A stretch of DNA of 64,000 nucleotides from JADGQM01 sp964441945 (GTDB taxonomy: Bacteria > Desulfobacterota > Syntrophobacteria > Syntrophobacterales > Syntrophobacteraceae): the NCBI GenBank assembly GCA_964441945.1, contig CAYTWB010000004.1, positions 59,489 through 123,488 on the forward strand, read 5' to 3'. Numbering within the stretch: the stretch's first letter is position 1; every line of letters starts with the position of its first letter. Both the position numbers and the translations under genes were made by a program. Of the stretch, positions 29,787-38,272 are shown piece after piece. The notes beneath the pieces were generated by a model. That model did not search any database. It saw only the letters and a list, made by a program, of their open reading frames with translations, and was not told the origin of the DNA.

Positions 29787-29819
29787 AAAAAAATAGGGGT
29801 GTTCCGTTTAGAACACCCC
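29787..29819 (-). terminator. Intrinsic terminator behind the tRNA, in the nif3 leader
   Basis: On the minus strand, GGGGTGTTC and GAACACCCC form a perfect 9-bp stem with a 6-nt loop (29796-29819), followed by TATTTTTTT. It ends the tRNA transcript and lies immediately before the nif3 ribosome binding site. Confidence 0.88.
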
Positions 29820-29977
29820 CCTCTACAGCTCATCGTGGTGCAGGCTTTGAAAGCTTTGAGCCTTCGGTCTCCACACCTGGTGGAATCAGCTTTCACTCCC
29901 GCAGCCACCATTCCCAATCCCTGAAATACGCCTTTCTCCTTCGATTCCAACCTGTACGCTCTTCTTTAGAGTGCTGA

Positions 29978-30050
29978 TGGGCCCACCTGGCCTCGAACCA
30001 GGGACCTACCGGTTATGAGCCGGTGGCTCTTCCAACTGAGCTATGGGCCC
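29978..30050 (-). tRNA. tRNA with CAU anticodon (elongator Met or Ile2)
   Basis: A 73-nt cloverleaf. The acceptor is GGGCCCA/TGGGCCC, the D-arm GCTC/GAGC with GTTGG loop, the anticodon stem ACCGG/CCGGT with loop CTCATAA (anticodon CAT), a 5-nt variable loop, and a TPsiC stem CCTGG/CCAGG with TTCGA. Discriminator A73; CCA is not encoded. The G1-C72 pair and ordinary anticodon stem exclude the initiator. Whether it is tRNA-Met or lysidine-modified tRNA-Ile cannot be decided by eye. Confidence 0.95.
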
Positions 30051-30087
30051 TCTAACCTGAATCAATCTCCACATGGAACACCCGCGC

Positions 30088-30117
30088 ATAGTAAAAAGAG
30101 GTGCCAAACAATGTCAA
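30088..30117 (-). promoter_or_regulatory. Sigma-70 promoter of the CAU tRNA
   Basis: On the minus strand: TTGACA (30112-30117), an 18-bp spacer and TACTAT (30088-30093), about 38 bp before the tRNA 5' end. The -35 box lies directly beside the rpoD stop codon, so the tRNA is expressed independently of rpoD. Confidence 0.75.
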
Positions 30118-30118
30118 G

Positions 30119-31915
30119 CTAAGTTTCAATGAAGCTCCTCAATTCCTTTCTGCGGCTGGGATGGCGAAGCTTGCGCAGCGCCTTGGCCTCAATCTGGCGG
30201 ATACGCTCCCTGGTCACGGAAAAATCCTGCCCCACCTCTTCCAGCGTGTGATCCGCCTTCTCCCCGATACCGAAGCGCATCCTCAGGACCTTTTCCTCTC
30301 TTGGAGTCAAGGTTGCCAGGGCCTTTCGGGTCTGTTCGCTCAGGTTGAGGTTAATCACGGCGTCAACGGGGGAAGCGACCCTCTTGTCTTCGATGAAGTC
30401 ACCAAGATGGCTGTCCTCCTCCTCTCCTATCGGGGTCTCCAGACTGATCGGCTCTTTGGCGATTTTGAGGACCTTCCTGACCTTTTCCACGGGGAATTCC
30501 ATTTTTTCCGCAATCTCCTCCGGCGTGGGCTCCCGCCCGAGCTCCTGCACCAGGTAGCGGGAGGTCCGAATGAGCTTGTTGATCGTCTCGATCATGTGGA
30601 CCGGGATCCTGATGGTGCGAGCCTGATCGGCAATGGCGCGTGTGATGGCCTGGCGGATCCACCAGGTGGCATAAGTGCTGAATTTGTAACCGCGCTGATA
30701 CTCGAACTTGTCGACTGCCTTCATGAGGCCGATGTTTCCCTCCTGGATGAGATCCAGGAACTGCAAACCCCGATTGGTGTATTTCTTGGCAATGCTCACC
30801 ACCAGGCGCAAATTCGCTTCAATGAGCTCACTCTTGGCCAGCTTCGCCCGAACCGATCCGTCATCCACACGCTTGAGGATCTGCCGCAAGGACCTGGCAT
30901 CCATCTTGGCTTCTATTTCCAGCCGTGAAATCTCTTCTTTGGCTTTTACAGCCCGCCTGACCAACGCTATGAAATCATCACGGGACATGTTCCCGGGTCT
31001 TGCAGAGCAATCCGCTTTTCCACCACCGTTTTGCAGCGCATCATGGACCGGTTTCAGCTCCTGAAAGGGTTTTCCGCAAGAGAGCAGGCAGTGCTGCAGG
31101 TCCCTTTCGGACCTCTCGATCTCGTACAAACAGGCATGCAATCGGTCAATGATGCTGTCGATATGCCGTCTTCCCAGCTGCAGCCCCTTGAGCAGGCTCA
31201 CGATTCGCTCTTTGTTCTGCTGCACCTGGTGCTTCAGGACCAGCTCGGAGTCAGAGGCGACGCTTTGAGCAAGCAAGGTGGTCTGCATGATCTTGTTTGT
31301 TTCGTCCAACCTTCTGACCTCGTCGAGCATGCTGATGACCCTGGCTTTCTGTGCGGCCTCATCTTCGGGCGTCATCTCTTCGTCCACTTCCCGCAAGACA
31401 TCCTGCAGCCGCAGGCTGCCGCTCTCCAGCCGTTCCTTCAGGCTCATGATCCGCTTGATCCCTATGGAAGACTCCATGATCGCATTGAAGATCTCTCTTT
31501 CCCCCATTTCGATCCTCTTGGCGATTTCGACTTCGCCCTCGCGGGTGAGCAGCGATACCTGTCCCATCTCCCGCAGGTACATTTTGACCGGATCGGTGAT
31601 CCTGTTGGTGACGTCAGCCTCGAGTTGAAGGTCCTCTTCTTCTTCAATCAGGGATTCGGTATCGGCGCCAACACCTTCCCGAACCACCTGCACCTGTTGC
31701 TCGGAATCGACAATCTCGATATCCATCTCGTCGAAAATCATCATCATGTCATCCATTTTTTCGGGAGACACCAGGTCTTCGGGCAATGCCTCGTTGACTT
31801 CGTCGTAGGTGAGATAGCCCTTTTCCTTCCCCACGGTAATGAGACGCTTGATATCGTCCATTTCAGGTTTGGTCAGGGCAGGATCGCGTCTTTGCTTGAT
31901 TTCCTTATCCGTCAT
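30119..31915 (-). CDS. rpoD: Primary sigma factor RpoD (sigma-70)
   Basis: A 598-residue housekeeping sigma factor. Region 1.1 occupies the N-terminus (LITVGKEKGYLTYDEVNEALP), region 1.2 is DPVKMYLREMGQVSLLTREGE, a non-conserved insert follows, and region 2 contains the core-binding and -10 recognition helix (YKFSTYATWWIRQAITRAIADQ). Region 3 is RIPVHMIETINKL, and region 4.2, the -35 reader, is EEVGQDFSVTRERIRQIEAKALRKLRHPSR. The -35 helix is standard, consistent with the TTGACA promoters seen here. It starts 12 bp after the dnaG stop, in the classic macromolecular-synthesis operon. Confidence 0.97.
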   Translation of the reverse strand: MTDKEIKQRRDPALTKPEMDDIKRLITVGKEKGYLTYDEVNEALPEDLVSPEKMDDMMMIFDEMDIEIVDSEQQVQVVREGVGADTESLIEEEEDLQLEADVTNRITDPVKMYLREMGQVSLLTREGEVEIAKRIEMGEREIFNAIMESSIGIKRIMSLKERLESGSLRLQDVLREVDEEMTPEDEAAQKARVISMLDEVRRLDETNKIMQTTLLAQSVASDSELVLKHQVQQNKERIVSLLKGLQLGRRHIDSIIDRLHACLYEIERSERDLQHCLLSCGKPFQELKPVHDALQNGGGKADCSARPGNMSRDDFIALVRRAVKAKEEISRLEIEAKMDARSLRQILKRVDDGSVRAKLAKSELIEANLRLVVSIAKKYTNRGLQFLDLIQEGNIGLMKAVDKFEYQRGYKFSTYATWWIRQAITRAIADQARTIRIPVHMIETINKLIRTSRYLVQELGREPTPEEIAEKMEFPVEKVRKVLKIAKEPISLETPIGEEEDSHLGDFIEDKRVASPVDAVINLNLSEQTRKALATLTPREEKVLRMRFGIGEKADHTLEEVGQDFSVTRERIRQIEAKALRKLRHPSRRKELRSFIET

Positions 31916-31927
31916 CTGTTCCTCTCT

Positions 31928-33748
31928 CTAAGCATTGTCCCGAGTGTCTTCAGCTCGTCTCTTGGAAAAACCAAGGCCCCGGATTTCCGCCAAAAGTTCC
32001 CGGATTTGAGCCTGGTCACCATTCTGTTCTGCCTGGTGCAAAGCTTCGCGCAAACTCAAGCGCCGCTGCTTTCGATCACGCTCCAGTAGTGCATCCAGCC
32101 AGTCCTGCATGTGCAGGCGAGCCTCGCTCAGATCATGTGGATCCAACAAGAATCCGGTAAAGCATTCTCTCAGTTCGGTATCAGGCAACCGGTCATGGAC
32201 TGCGCCGGGACAGAAATCCCCATCGGGCGGATGAGGGACCTGCGTCACAACCTCTGCAATAGCTTTCAGTGCAGACTCCCGGAAACAGCCCAGTGCCCCT
32301 GATCCTTTCACCACTCTAATCAGGTCGGGATGTTGAATCATTATTCGGAGGATATTCTCTTCCAGAGAACATTGCTGCCCAGGCCCCCGCGGAGCAACCG
32401 GGCGAGACGCCTGCCTGGGTTTTCCAGCATGGCGCATTTCCCGCATCATCTGTTGTTGAATGACTGTTTCGGAGAGCGACAGCCGGTCGGCTATCAGGCG
32501 CAGATACTCTGATTTCAGCACGGGAAGAGAAGCACTGTGGTAGATCGGCTGGAGCTCTGCAAGCACTCTGCTCTTTCCGGTGACCGTGCCGTCCCATTTC
32601 GCCAGGGTTTTTCGGACGGCGCACGTACCCAGCTCCTCACGCCCCTGAAGGAGCCCCTCGAAGGCCGTCAGGCCGTGAGACCGCAAGAAATCGTCCGGAT
32701 CCATCTGGTCAGGGAATCGGATGCAGCTCACGGCGAGTCCCTCTTGCATGAAGAGCGGTAAAGCCCGAAGCATGGCACGCTCCCCGGCCTCATCCCCATC
32801 ATAGGCCAACACAACCTCGTCGGCCTGGCGCGACAGCAGGCGGACTTGGTGCGGAGTGAGGGCCGTCCCCAGGGTCGCTGCCACCCGATAGAACCCGTGG
32901 ACATGGAAAGCCAGCAAATCCATGTAACCCTCGACGATCACCACCTGTCTGATCTCACGGCAGGCTTCCCGTGCTCTGGCCATCTGGTACAGCATGCGCC
33001 CTTTTTGAAATATCGGAGTTTCAGGGCTGTTGAGGTATTTCGGTTCGTCCTGATTCTCGGAGGCAAGGACCCTTCCACCAAAAGCAACCACCCTCCCATG
33101 ATCATCCCGTATTGGAAAGATCAGGCGGTTCCTGAATCGGTCATAATGCCTGGCCTGGTCTCGGGTGCTTCTTGCCAGCAGTCCCGCTTTGACTCCCAAT
33201 TCCGGGTCGATCTTGCTGTTCCGCAGATGCCTCAGGACTCCGTCCCACTGGGGCAGTGCGTAACCCAGCCGTTCTGTTTCCACAAGCTCGGCCGGCAGAC
33301 TGCGTTTGAGCACATAATCCCTGGCCGGTTTGCCGATCTGCGGGTGCTTCAGCTGGCGGTGGAACAGATCGCTCACCGACTCCATTACCTTGAAGAGCTC
33401 TTCCTGCTCGCTGCGAGATGCCCTCGCCTGCCTCACAGATTCAGGGTGCCTCGGGTCTTTCTCAGGGAGATTGATATGATAGCGATCCGCCAGAAACTGC
33501 AGGGCCTCGGCGAACGAGAGGTTCTGATGCTTCATGACAAAGCTCAAGACATCCCCTCCCGCTCCGCAGCCAAAGCAATGATACATCTGGCTGTTCGAAT
33601 CGACGAAGAATGAGGGTGTTTTCTCCTGGTGAAAAGGGCACAGGCCGACATGACGCGAGCCGGCTCGCCGCAAAGGAACGAACTGGCCGATGACCGCCAC
33701 AATATCGACAGCCTGCTTCACCAGGGTGGCTAAATCGGAGACAATCAC
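31928..33748 (-). CDS. dnaG: DNA primase
   Basis: A 606-residue primase that makes RNA primers at the replication fork. The zinc finger is CPFH-x-CFGCG. The RNA-polymerase core follows, with the TOPRIM acidic residues in VIVEGYMDLLAF and LAYDGDEAGERA, then a divergent C-terminal helicase-binding region. A GTG at 33746-33748 is preferred because it places the finger at the family's normal distance from the N-terminus. A GTG 60 bp upstream is also open. Neither has a strong ribosome site. It sits upstream of rpoD in the conserved yqeY-dnaG-rpoD order; rpsU is missing from this locus. Confidence 0.94.
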   Translation of the reverse strand: MIVSDLATLVKQAVDIVAVIGQFVPLRRAGSRHVGLCPFHQEKTPSFFVDSNSQMYHCFGCGAGGDVLSFVMKHQNLSFAEALQFLADRYHINLPEKDPRHPESVRQARASRSEQEELFKVMESVSDLFHRQLKHPQIGKPARDYVLKRSLPAELVETERLGYALPQWDGVLRHLRNSKIDPELGVKAGLLARSTRDQARHYDRFRNRLIFPIRDDHGRVVAFGGRVLASENQDEPKYLNSPETPIFQKGRMLYQMARAREACREIRQVVIVEGYMDLLAFHVHGFYRVAATLGTALTPHQVRLLSRQADEVVLAYDGDEAGERAMLRALPLFMQEGLAVSCIRFPDQMDPDDFLRSHGLTAFEGLLQGREELGTCAVRKTLAKWDGTVTGKSRVLAELQPIYHSASLPVLKSEYLRLIADRLSLSETVIQQQMMREMRHAGKPRQASRPVAPRGPGQQCSLEENILRIMIQHPDLIRVVKGSGALGCFRESALKAIAEVVTQVPHPPDGDFCPGAVHDRLPDTELRECFTGFLLDPHDLSEARLHMQDWLDALLERDRKQRRLSLREALHQAEQNGDQAQIRELLAEIRGLGFSKRRAEDTRDNA

Positions 33749-33941
33749 CTTAGACAGCCCGATCTGATGGATAGCATTAAAGCAGCCCCTGAAACCAAAC
33801 TGCGGCACAAACGCTTACTTGTATCCACTTGGAGTTGTCAAATCAAGGGGTACTCTCTATTTTTTCGACCGGTGAGCCAGGGTTCAGGCCGCTTGTTCGA
33901 AGGCTTCGGGGGCGTCGCTTTGCTTGCCCCTCACCGGATCA

Positions 33942-34388
33942 TCACCCTTCCAGTCCGGCTCGAACCAATTCGTTCACCTGTTTCCCGTCAGCGCGCCCGG
34001 CCACTTTCACCATCAGTGCCTTCATGACTTTCCCCATGTCCCGGGTCGATCTGGCCCCGACCTCTGCAATCGTCTCTCTAACGAGCTGTTCCAGGGCTTC
34101 CGGAGTGAGGGCCTCAGGCAGGAGCGTCTGAAGGATGCGTATCTCATCCTCTTCCACGGCAGCCCTGTCCGTTCTCCCGGCTGCCTGGTATTGTTCGATC
34201 GCATCACGACGCTGTTTGATTTGAGAGGAAATCACCTGTTGCATTTCAGTTTCATTGAGGTCCCGTTTGAGCTCTTTCTCTTTCACCTTGACGGCGGTGA
34301 GAAGCAGCCGGATGGCATTCCGTTTGTTCTCGTTCTGCTCACGTATCGCTTCTTTCAATATCTGTTCAATGCGTTGCTGCAGTCCCAT
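33942..34388 (-). CDS. GatB/YqeY domain protein
   Basis: A 148-residue all-helical protein of the YqeY family, which resembles the C-terminal tRNA-binding tail of the GatB/GatE amidotransferase subunits. Typical stretches are LRLLLTAVKVKEKEL-like residues near 27-41 and EDEIRILQTLLPEALT. GAGGGG six bases before the ATG at 34386-34388 sets the start. Its position between hisA and dnaG is characteristic; the function is unproven but probably concerns tRNA or translation. Confidence 0.9.
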   Translation of the reverse strand: MGLQQRIEQILKEAIREQNENKRNAIRLLLTAVKVKEKELKRDLNETEMQQVISSQIKQRRDAIEQYQAAGRTDRAAVEEDEIRILQTLLPEALTPEALEQLVRETIAEVGARSTRDMGKVMKALMVKVAGRADGKQVNELVRAGLEG

Positions 34389-34438
34389 GGGATACCCCTC
34401 TTTCGCCTCGACTAATGGAACCGATCGGTCTCCAGCCA

Positions 34439-35200
34439 TCAACCATCAAGTCCGTCAGTCACCTGTTTGGCAGCGTACTCACGAACCAGCGTCAAAGCAT
34501 CCCTCAATACCAGCGTCCCATCATATATCGCCCTTCCAGTGATCACTCCCGCCAATCCCAGCGGAACCAGCGGCAGAAGAGCCTCAACATCCTTGAGGGT
34601 TGCCACGCCGCCTGAAGCAATAACGGGGAAATGCGTCGCCGCCAGAAGACTGCGTGTTGCGTCGACATTCACGCCGAATCGCATGCCGTCACGATGGATG
34701 TCCGTATAGATTACCGCCGCAAGCGCCAGTTGAGAATAGCTGTTCACTAAAGTCACGGCGTCCAGTCCGGTCGTCTCTTTCCATCCTTCGATCGCCACGC
34801 GGCCTTCGCGGGCATCAATTCCCAGCGCAATGCGATGCGGAAAGCGACCACATGCCGCTTCCAGAAGCTCCGGCTCCCGGATGCCCGCGGTTCCCAGAAT
34901 AACCCGCTCGACGCCCAGGTTCAGATAGTCTTCAATCGTCGTCAGGCTGCGGACCCCTCCGCCGATCTGCACAGGCACGGAAACAGCCCTTACAATGGAG
35001 TCAACCACGTCACGATTCCTGGGGGTCTTGGAAAAGGCCCCGTCCAGGTCCACAACATGCAGCCATTGAGCCCCCTCTTCCTCCCACCGCCGGGCCACCA
35101 TCACCGGATCTTTTCCGTAGACGGTCACCCGCTCTGGGTCCCCCTGCATAAGCCGAACACACAACCCATCCTTGATATCGATTGCCGGGAAAATGATCAT
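34439..35200 (-). CDS. hisA: Phosphoribosylformimino-5-aminoimidazole carboxamide ribotide isomerase HisA
   Basis: A 253-residue TIM-barrel isomerase of histidine biosynthesis that opens the ribose ring of ProFAR. The two catalytic aspartates are visible, one in PAIDIKDGLCVRL and the other in GIDAREGRVAIEGW. The phosphate-binding GG motifs (QIGGGVRS, IASGGVATL) are intact. It is the only his gene here; the rest of the pathway must lie elsewhere. It is separated by 39 bp from the thioesterase gene and 50 bp from yqeY, within the long minus-strand operon. Confidence 0.95.
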   Translation of the reverse strand: MIIFPAIDIKDGLCVRLMQGDPERVTVYGKDPVMVARRWEEEGAQWLHVVDLDGAFSKTPRNRDVVDSIVRAVSVPVQIGGGVRSLTTIEDYLNLGVERVILGTAGIREPELLEAACGRFPHRIALGIDAREGRVAIEGWKETTGLDAVTLVNSYSQLALAAVIYTDIHRDGMRFGVNVDATRSLLAATHFPVIASGGVATLKDVEALLPLVPLGLAGVITGRAIYDGTLVLRDALTLVREYAAKQVTDGLDG

Positions 35201-35239
35201 CTTTTGAACCTTACTTATCGGAGAACTGATGGGATACGG

Positions 35240-35644
35240 TCACTCGACCTTCTCTCTGGGTTTCAGCAAGGTCTTGAGAAAGTCCGGAGGTTTGACAACT
35301 CTTCGATCGCGGTTCACACAAGCATGGACGGTATAGCCTGCGGCAAGGACCTCCCCATTCCTCATGATCTCGTAGTCGAATCGCAGGCGAGCCGGCCCGG
35401 CGAATCGGAAGGATGTGGCAATAGTCAGGGCATCATCATAATAGGCAGGCTTCTTGTAAAAGCAGTGAGCTTCGACGACAGGAAGATACAGCCCGCCGCT
35501 TTCCACTTCCCGGTAAGTCATGCCGCCGGCGCGAAACCACTCAGCTCGTCCGATTTCGAACCATTTCAGATAATTGCCATAGTACGCCTGCCCCATGGCA
35601 TCGGTGTCGCCATAGATCACTCTAATCTGGGCCTGAACGGTCAT
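35240..35644 (-). CDS. Hotdog-fold acyl-CoA thioesterase (YbgC/4-hydroxybenzoyl-CoA type)
   Basis: A 134-residue single hotdog-domain thioesterase. The catalytic strand-helix motif is YGDTDAMGQAYYGNYLKWFE, with the conserved Asp and Tyr, and the rest of the fold (AHCFYKKPAYYDD, ARLRFDYEI) is present. The ATG at 35642-35644 overlaps the upstream stop as ATGA and has AGGGTGG six bases before it, so it is preferred over an ATG two codons earlier. The natural acyl-CoA substrate is unknown. Confidence 0.88.
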   Translation of the reverse strand: MTVQAQIRVIYGDTDAMGQAYYGNYLKWFEIGRAEWFRAGGMTYREVESGGLYLPVVEAHCFYKKPAYYDDALTIATSFRFAGPARLRFDYEIMRNGEVLAAGYTVHACVNRDRRVVKPPDFLKTLLKPREKVE

Positions 35645-36879
35645 ACCCATCCACCCTGCGAGCTCACAGCGACAAAAATATCGAAGAGCTCAGTTCCACT
35701 GGACAGCCGCCAGCCCGCTTCTTTTGCGGTCTGTTCGCAGAACCTGATAGCCGGTCCACCAGCCGATCCGCCGGCATGCAGGTCTCCCACGATGAGAAAC
35801 GGGACCGGGTCGGCCACGTGAGTGCGAAGCTTGATCGGAGTAAGATGATCTGTCACCACCATCATACTCACTCTTGGAAAATCTCCCGCCCCTTCCACCA
35901 GGGGTCCCAGGACCTTTTCGTCAAAGGCTTCGATCGCCTCGATCTTTTTCTCCAGGTTTCCCTCATGGCTCGTCTCATCCGGGGCTTCAATATGAACAAA
36001 GACCAGATCGCCGGCTTCAAGGGCTTTGAGGGCTGCATTCACTTTGCCTGCATAATTCGTATCGATGTACCCCGTTGCCCCGGGGACCGAAATGGGCTCC
36101 AAACCCGCATAAACCCCCAATCCCTTCAGGAGGTCCACCGCTGAAATCATCGAACCGGTCAACCCGAATCGCTCCTTCAGGGTGGGCATCGAAGGCGCCC
36201 TGCCCTGCCCCCATGGCCAAACCGCATTAGCCGAACGCTTCCCGGAAGCCTGCCGCTCGCGATTCACCGGATGATTCGCCAGGATCTCAGCGGCTTTTTC
36301 AATGAAGGCAAACAGGACGGGGTCTTGAAGACTACCCTGCCGGTAAGGTCCTACCGGTTTCCCCGTAATATCATGAGGCGGTGTTGTAGGGATATCGGAA
36401 CGTCCCCCGGGCCAGACCAGGAGATGACGATAGCTCACCCCGGGATAGAGCCTCAGGGGCGTCTGTTGCAGGGCACTTTGCAGCGCAATGATGAGCCGGT
36501 GCGATTCGCCGGTGGAAATATGGCCTGACGAATAATCCCCCATCGTCGTCACACCCGATGCATCCGTCTCAATATTCACCAGGTTGCATCGAAACGCCAC
36601 TTCATCGCGGCCGAGTTTAATGCCCATGCTGGCTGCCTCGAGAGGCCCCCTGCCGGTGTGGTACTGCAGGGGATCGTATCCCAGCAGGCTCATGTTGGCG
36701 ACATCGCTGCCCGGCTCCATCCCGTCGGGGATGGTTCGAACCAGACCCAGACGCCCCTTGGGGACAAGGCGGTCGAGATTGGGAGTTCGCGCCGCCACAA
36801 GGGGTGTCTTTCCCCCCAGTTCCGCAAGCGGATAATCACCCATTCCATCGCCGACTAATATAATGAATTTATGCTTCAT
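35641..36879 (-). CDS. ApgM-family enzyme: phosphoglycerate mutase or homoserine kinase
   Basis: A 412-residue alkaline-phosphatase-superfamily protein of the archaeal-type cofactor-independent phosphoglycerate mutase family. Metal and catalytic motifs are visible: LVGDGMGDYP, the serine in SDVANMSLLGYDP, HIEAPDETSHEG and MVVTDHLTPI. Homologues adjacent to hom in some bacteria have been proposed or shown to act as homoserine kinases. Here the gene lies 48 bp after hom and no GHMP-type thrB is in the window. The family is certain; the choice between glycolysis and threonine synthesis is inference. Confidence 0.85.
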   Translation of the reverse strand: MKHKFIILVGDGMGDYPLAELGGKTPLVAARTPNLDRLVPKGRLGLVRTIPDGMEPGSDVANMSLLGYDPLQYHTGRGPLEAASMGIKLGRDEVAFRCNLVNIETDASGVTTMGDYSSGHISTGESHRLIIALQSALQQTPLRLYPGVSYRHLLVWPGGRSDIPTTPPHDITGKPVGPYRQGSLQDPVLFAFIEKAAEILANHPVNRERQASGKRSANAVWPWGQGRAPSMPTLKERFGLTGSMISAVDLLKGLGVYAGLEPISVPGATGYIDTNYAGKVNAALKALEAGDLVFVHIEAPDETSHEGNLEKKIEAIEAFDEKVLGPLVEGAGDFPRVSMMVVTDHLTPIKLRTHVADPVPFLIVGDLHAGGSAGGPAIRFCEQTAKEAGWRLSSGTELFDIFVAVSSQGGWV

Positions 36880-36927
36880 TCTTGAAACGGCCCCCGTGAA
36901 ATTCCAACCAGTGCGAGCACCCGAATT

Positions 36928-38250
36928 TCAGCTAAGGCCGCTCGTTTCCTGGTTCTCTATGCGGATGACTTGCGTTGGACCTGCGACAACGTCCAGCTGA
37001 TTGATTTGGGCCAGTGCCTTCTGCACGGAACTCTCAAGCGCCTCGTGTGTGAGCATCACAATCGGTACGGCCTCCTCCTGTTGACGCCCCTTCTGAATCA
37101 CAGCCGCAATGCTGATCCGGTTTTCGCCGAGGATTCCGGAAATCCTGGAGAGGACCCCTGGTCTGTCCAAAGCAGCAAAACGAAAATAGTAGCAGGTCGT
37201 TACCTCCGAAATGGGTTTGATCGCCACGCTCTTGAGCTTTTCCCGGCGAAAACCAAGCGGCGGAATGCGCCCCGAGGTATTGCCAAGGATGTCCCTCGCC
37301 AGGTCGATCAGGTCACTCACCACAGCGCTCCCGGTCGGCATCATACCGGCCCCCAAACCGTAAAGCATGATATTGCCGACCGCATTCCCGTGGACATGGA
37401 CCGCATTGAAGGCGCCATCGACTCCGGCCAGAACGTGCTCTCGTGGTATGAGCGTGGGATGCACTCGCATTTCCAACTTTTCACTCTGATAGCGGGCAAT
37501 GGCGAGCAGTTTCAGGCGATAGCCGAATTCCTCGCCGAATTGAATGTCGATAGGATCGATGTGAGAAATCCCTTCGACATGAATCTGATCGAACAGGATC
37601 GCTGTCCCAAAAGCAATAGCGCTGGCGATAGCCAGTTTGTGAGCCGTGTCGGTGCCTTCGATATCCAGCGCAGGGTTGGCCTCGGCATAGCCTTTCTCTT
37701 GGGCCTCCCCGAGCGCATCCTGGAACGAAAGCCCCTGCTGGGTCATGCGGCTGAGGATATAGTTGGCCGTACCATTGAGTATCCCGAAGATCGTGTCGAT
37801 CTGATTTCCGGCAAGCCCCTCGCGAAGCGATTTGATAAAAGGAATGCCGCCGGCAACGGCAGCTTCAAATCCGATCGTACGATTGTTTCGCGCAGCGACT
37901 TCAAAGAGTTCGTTGCCGGCATGAGCCAGGAGCGCTTTATTGGCGGTCACCACATGCTTCTTGTTCTCAAGGGCCTGAATGATGAAGTCCCTGGCCGCAC
38001 CAAGCCCTCCCATCAATTCCACAACAATCTGTATATCGGGATCGTTCAGAATATCTTCAGCCCGCGTCGTGAGTTTTTCCCGCGGCACCACGACCGGTCT
38101 CGGGCGGTCGAGATCGACGTCTGCCACCCGTTTGAGCTCCAGGCGTGCCCCAAGGCGTCCTTCTATGGCTTCAGCATTCCTGTCGAGCACCTCGACGACA
38201 CCGCTGCCCACCGTTCCCCAACCGATCAATCCTATGCCGATCGTATTCAT
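36928..38250 (-). CDS. hom: Homoserine dehydrogenase
   Basis: A 440-residue enzyme that reduces aspartate semialdehyde to homoserine for Thr and Met. The NAD(P) loop is GLIGWGTVGSGVVE. The catalytic core (TANKALLAHAG, GFEAAVAGGIPFI, ILNGTANYIL, DIEGTDTAHKLAIAS) is standard, and a C-terminal ACT domain (YYFRFAALDRPGVLSRISGIL) suggests threonine feedback. GAGGGTGGG before the ATG at 38248-38250 supports the start. It follows the aminotransferase gene by 22 bp. Confidence 0.96.
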   Translation of the reverse strand: MNTIGIGLIGWGTVGSGVVEVLDRNAEAIEGRLGARLELKRVADVDLDRPRPVVVPREKLTTRAEDILNDPDIQIVVELMGGLGAARDFIIQALENKKHVVTANKALLAHAGNELFEVAARNNRTIGFEAAVAGGIPFIKSLREGLAGNQIDTIFGILNGTANYILSRMTQQGLSFQDALGEAQEKGYAEANPALDIEGTDTAHKLAIASAIAFGTAILFDQIHVEGISHIDPIDIQFGEEFGYRLKLLAIARYQSEKLEMRVHPTLIPREHVLAGVDGAFNAVHVHGNAVGNIMLYGLGAGMMPTGSAVVSDLIDLARDILGNTSGRIPPLGFRREKLKSVAIKPISEVTTCYYFRFAALDRPGVLSRISGILGENRISIAAVIQKGRQQEEAVPIVMLTHEALESSVQKALAQINQLDVVAGPTQVIRIENQETSGLS

Positions 38251-38272
38251 CCCACCCTCGATTAGAATAGAA

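Noticed and set aside
29759..29950. 63-codon minus-strand frame between the tRNA and nif3
   Set aside because: It crosses an intrinsic terminator, has no convincing start and resembles no family. It is kept only as a possible regulatory frame in the findings.
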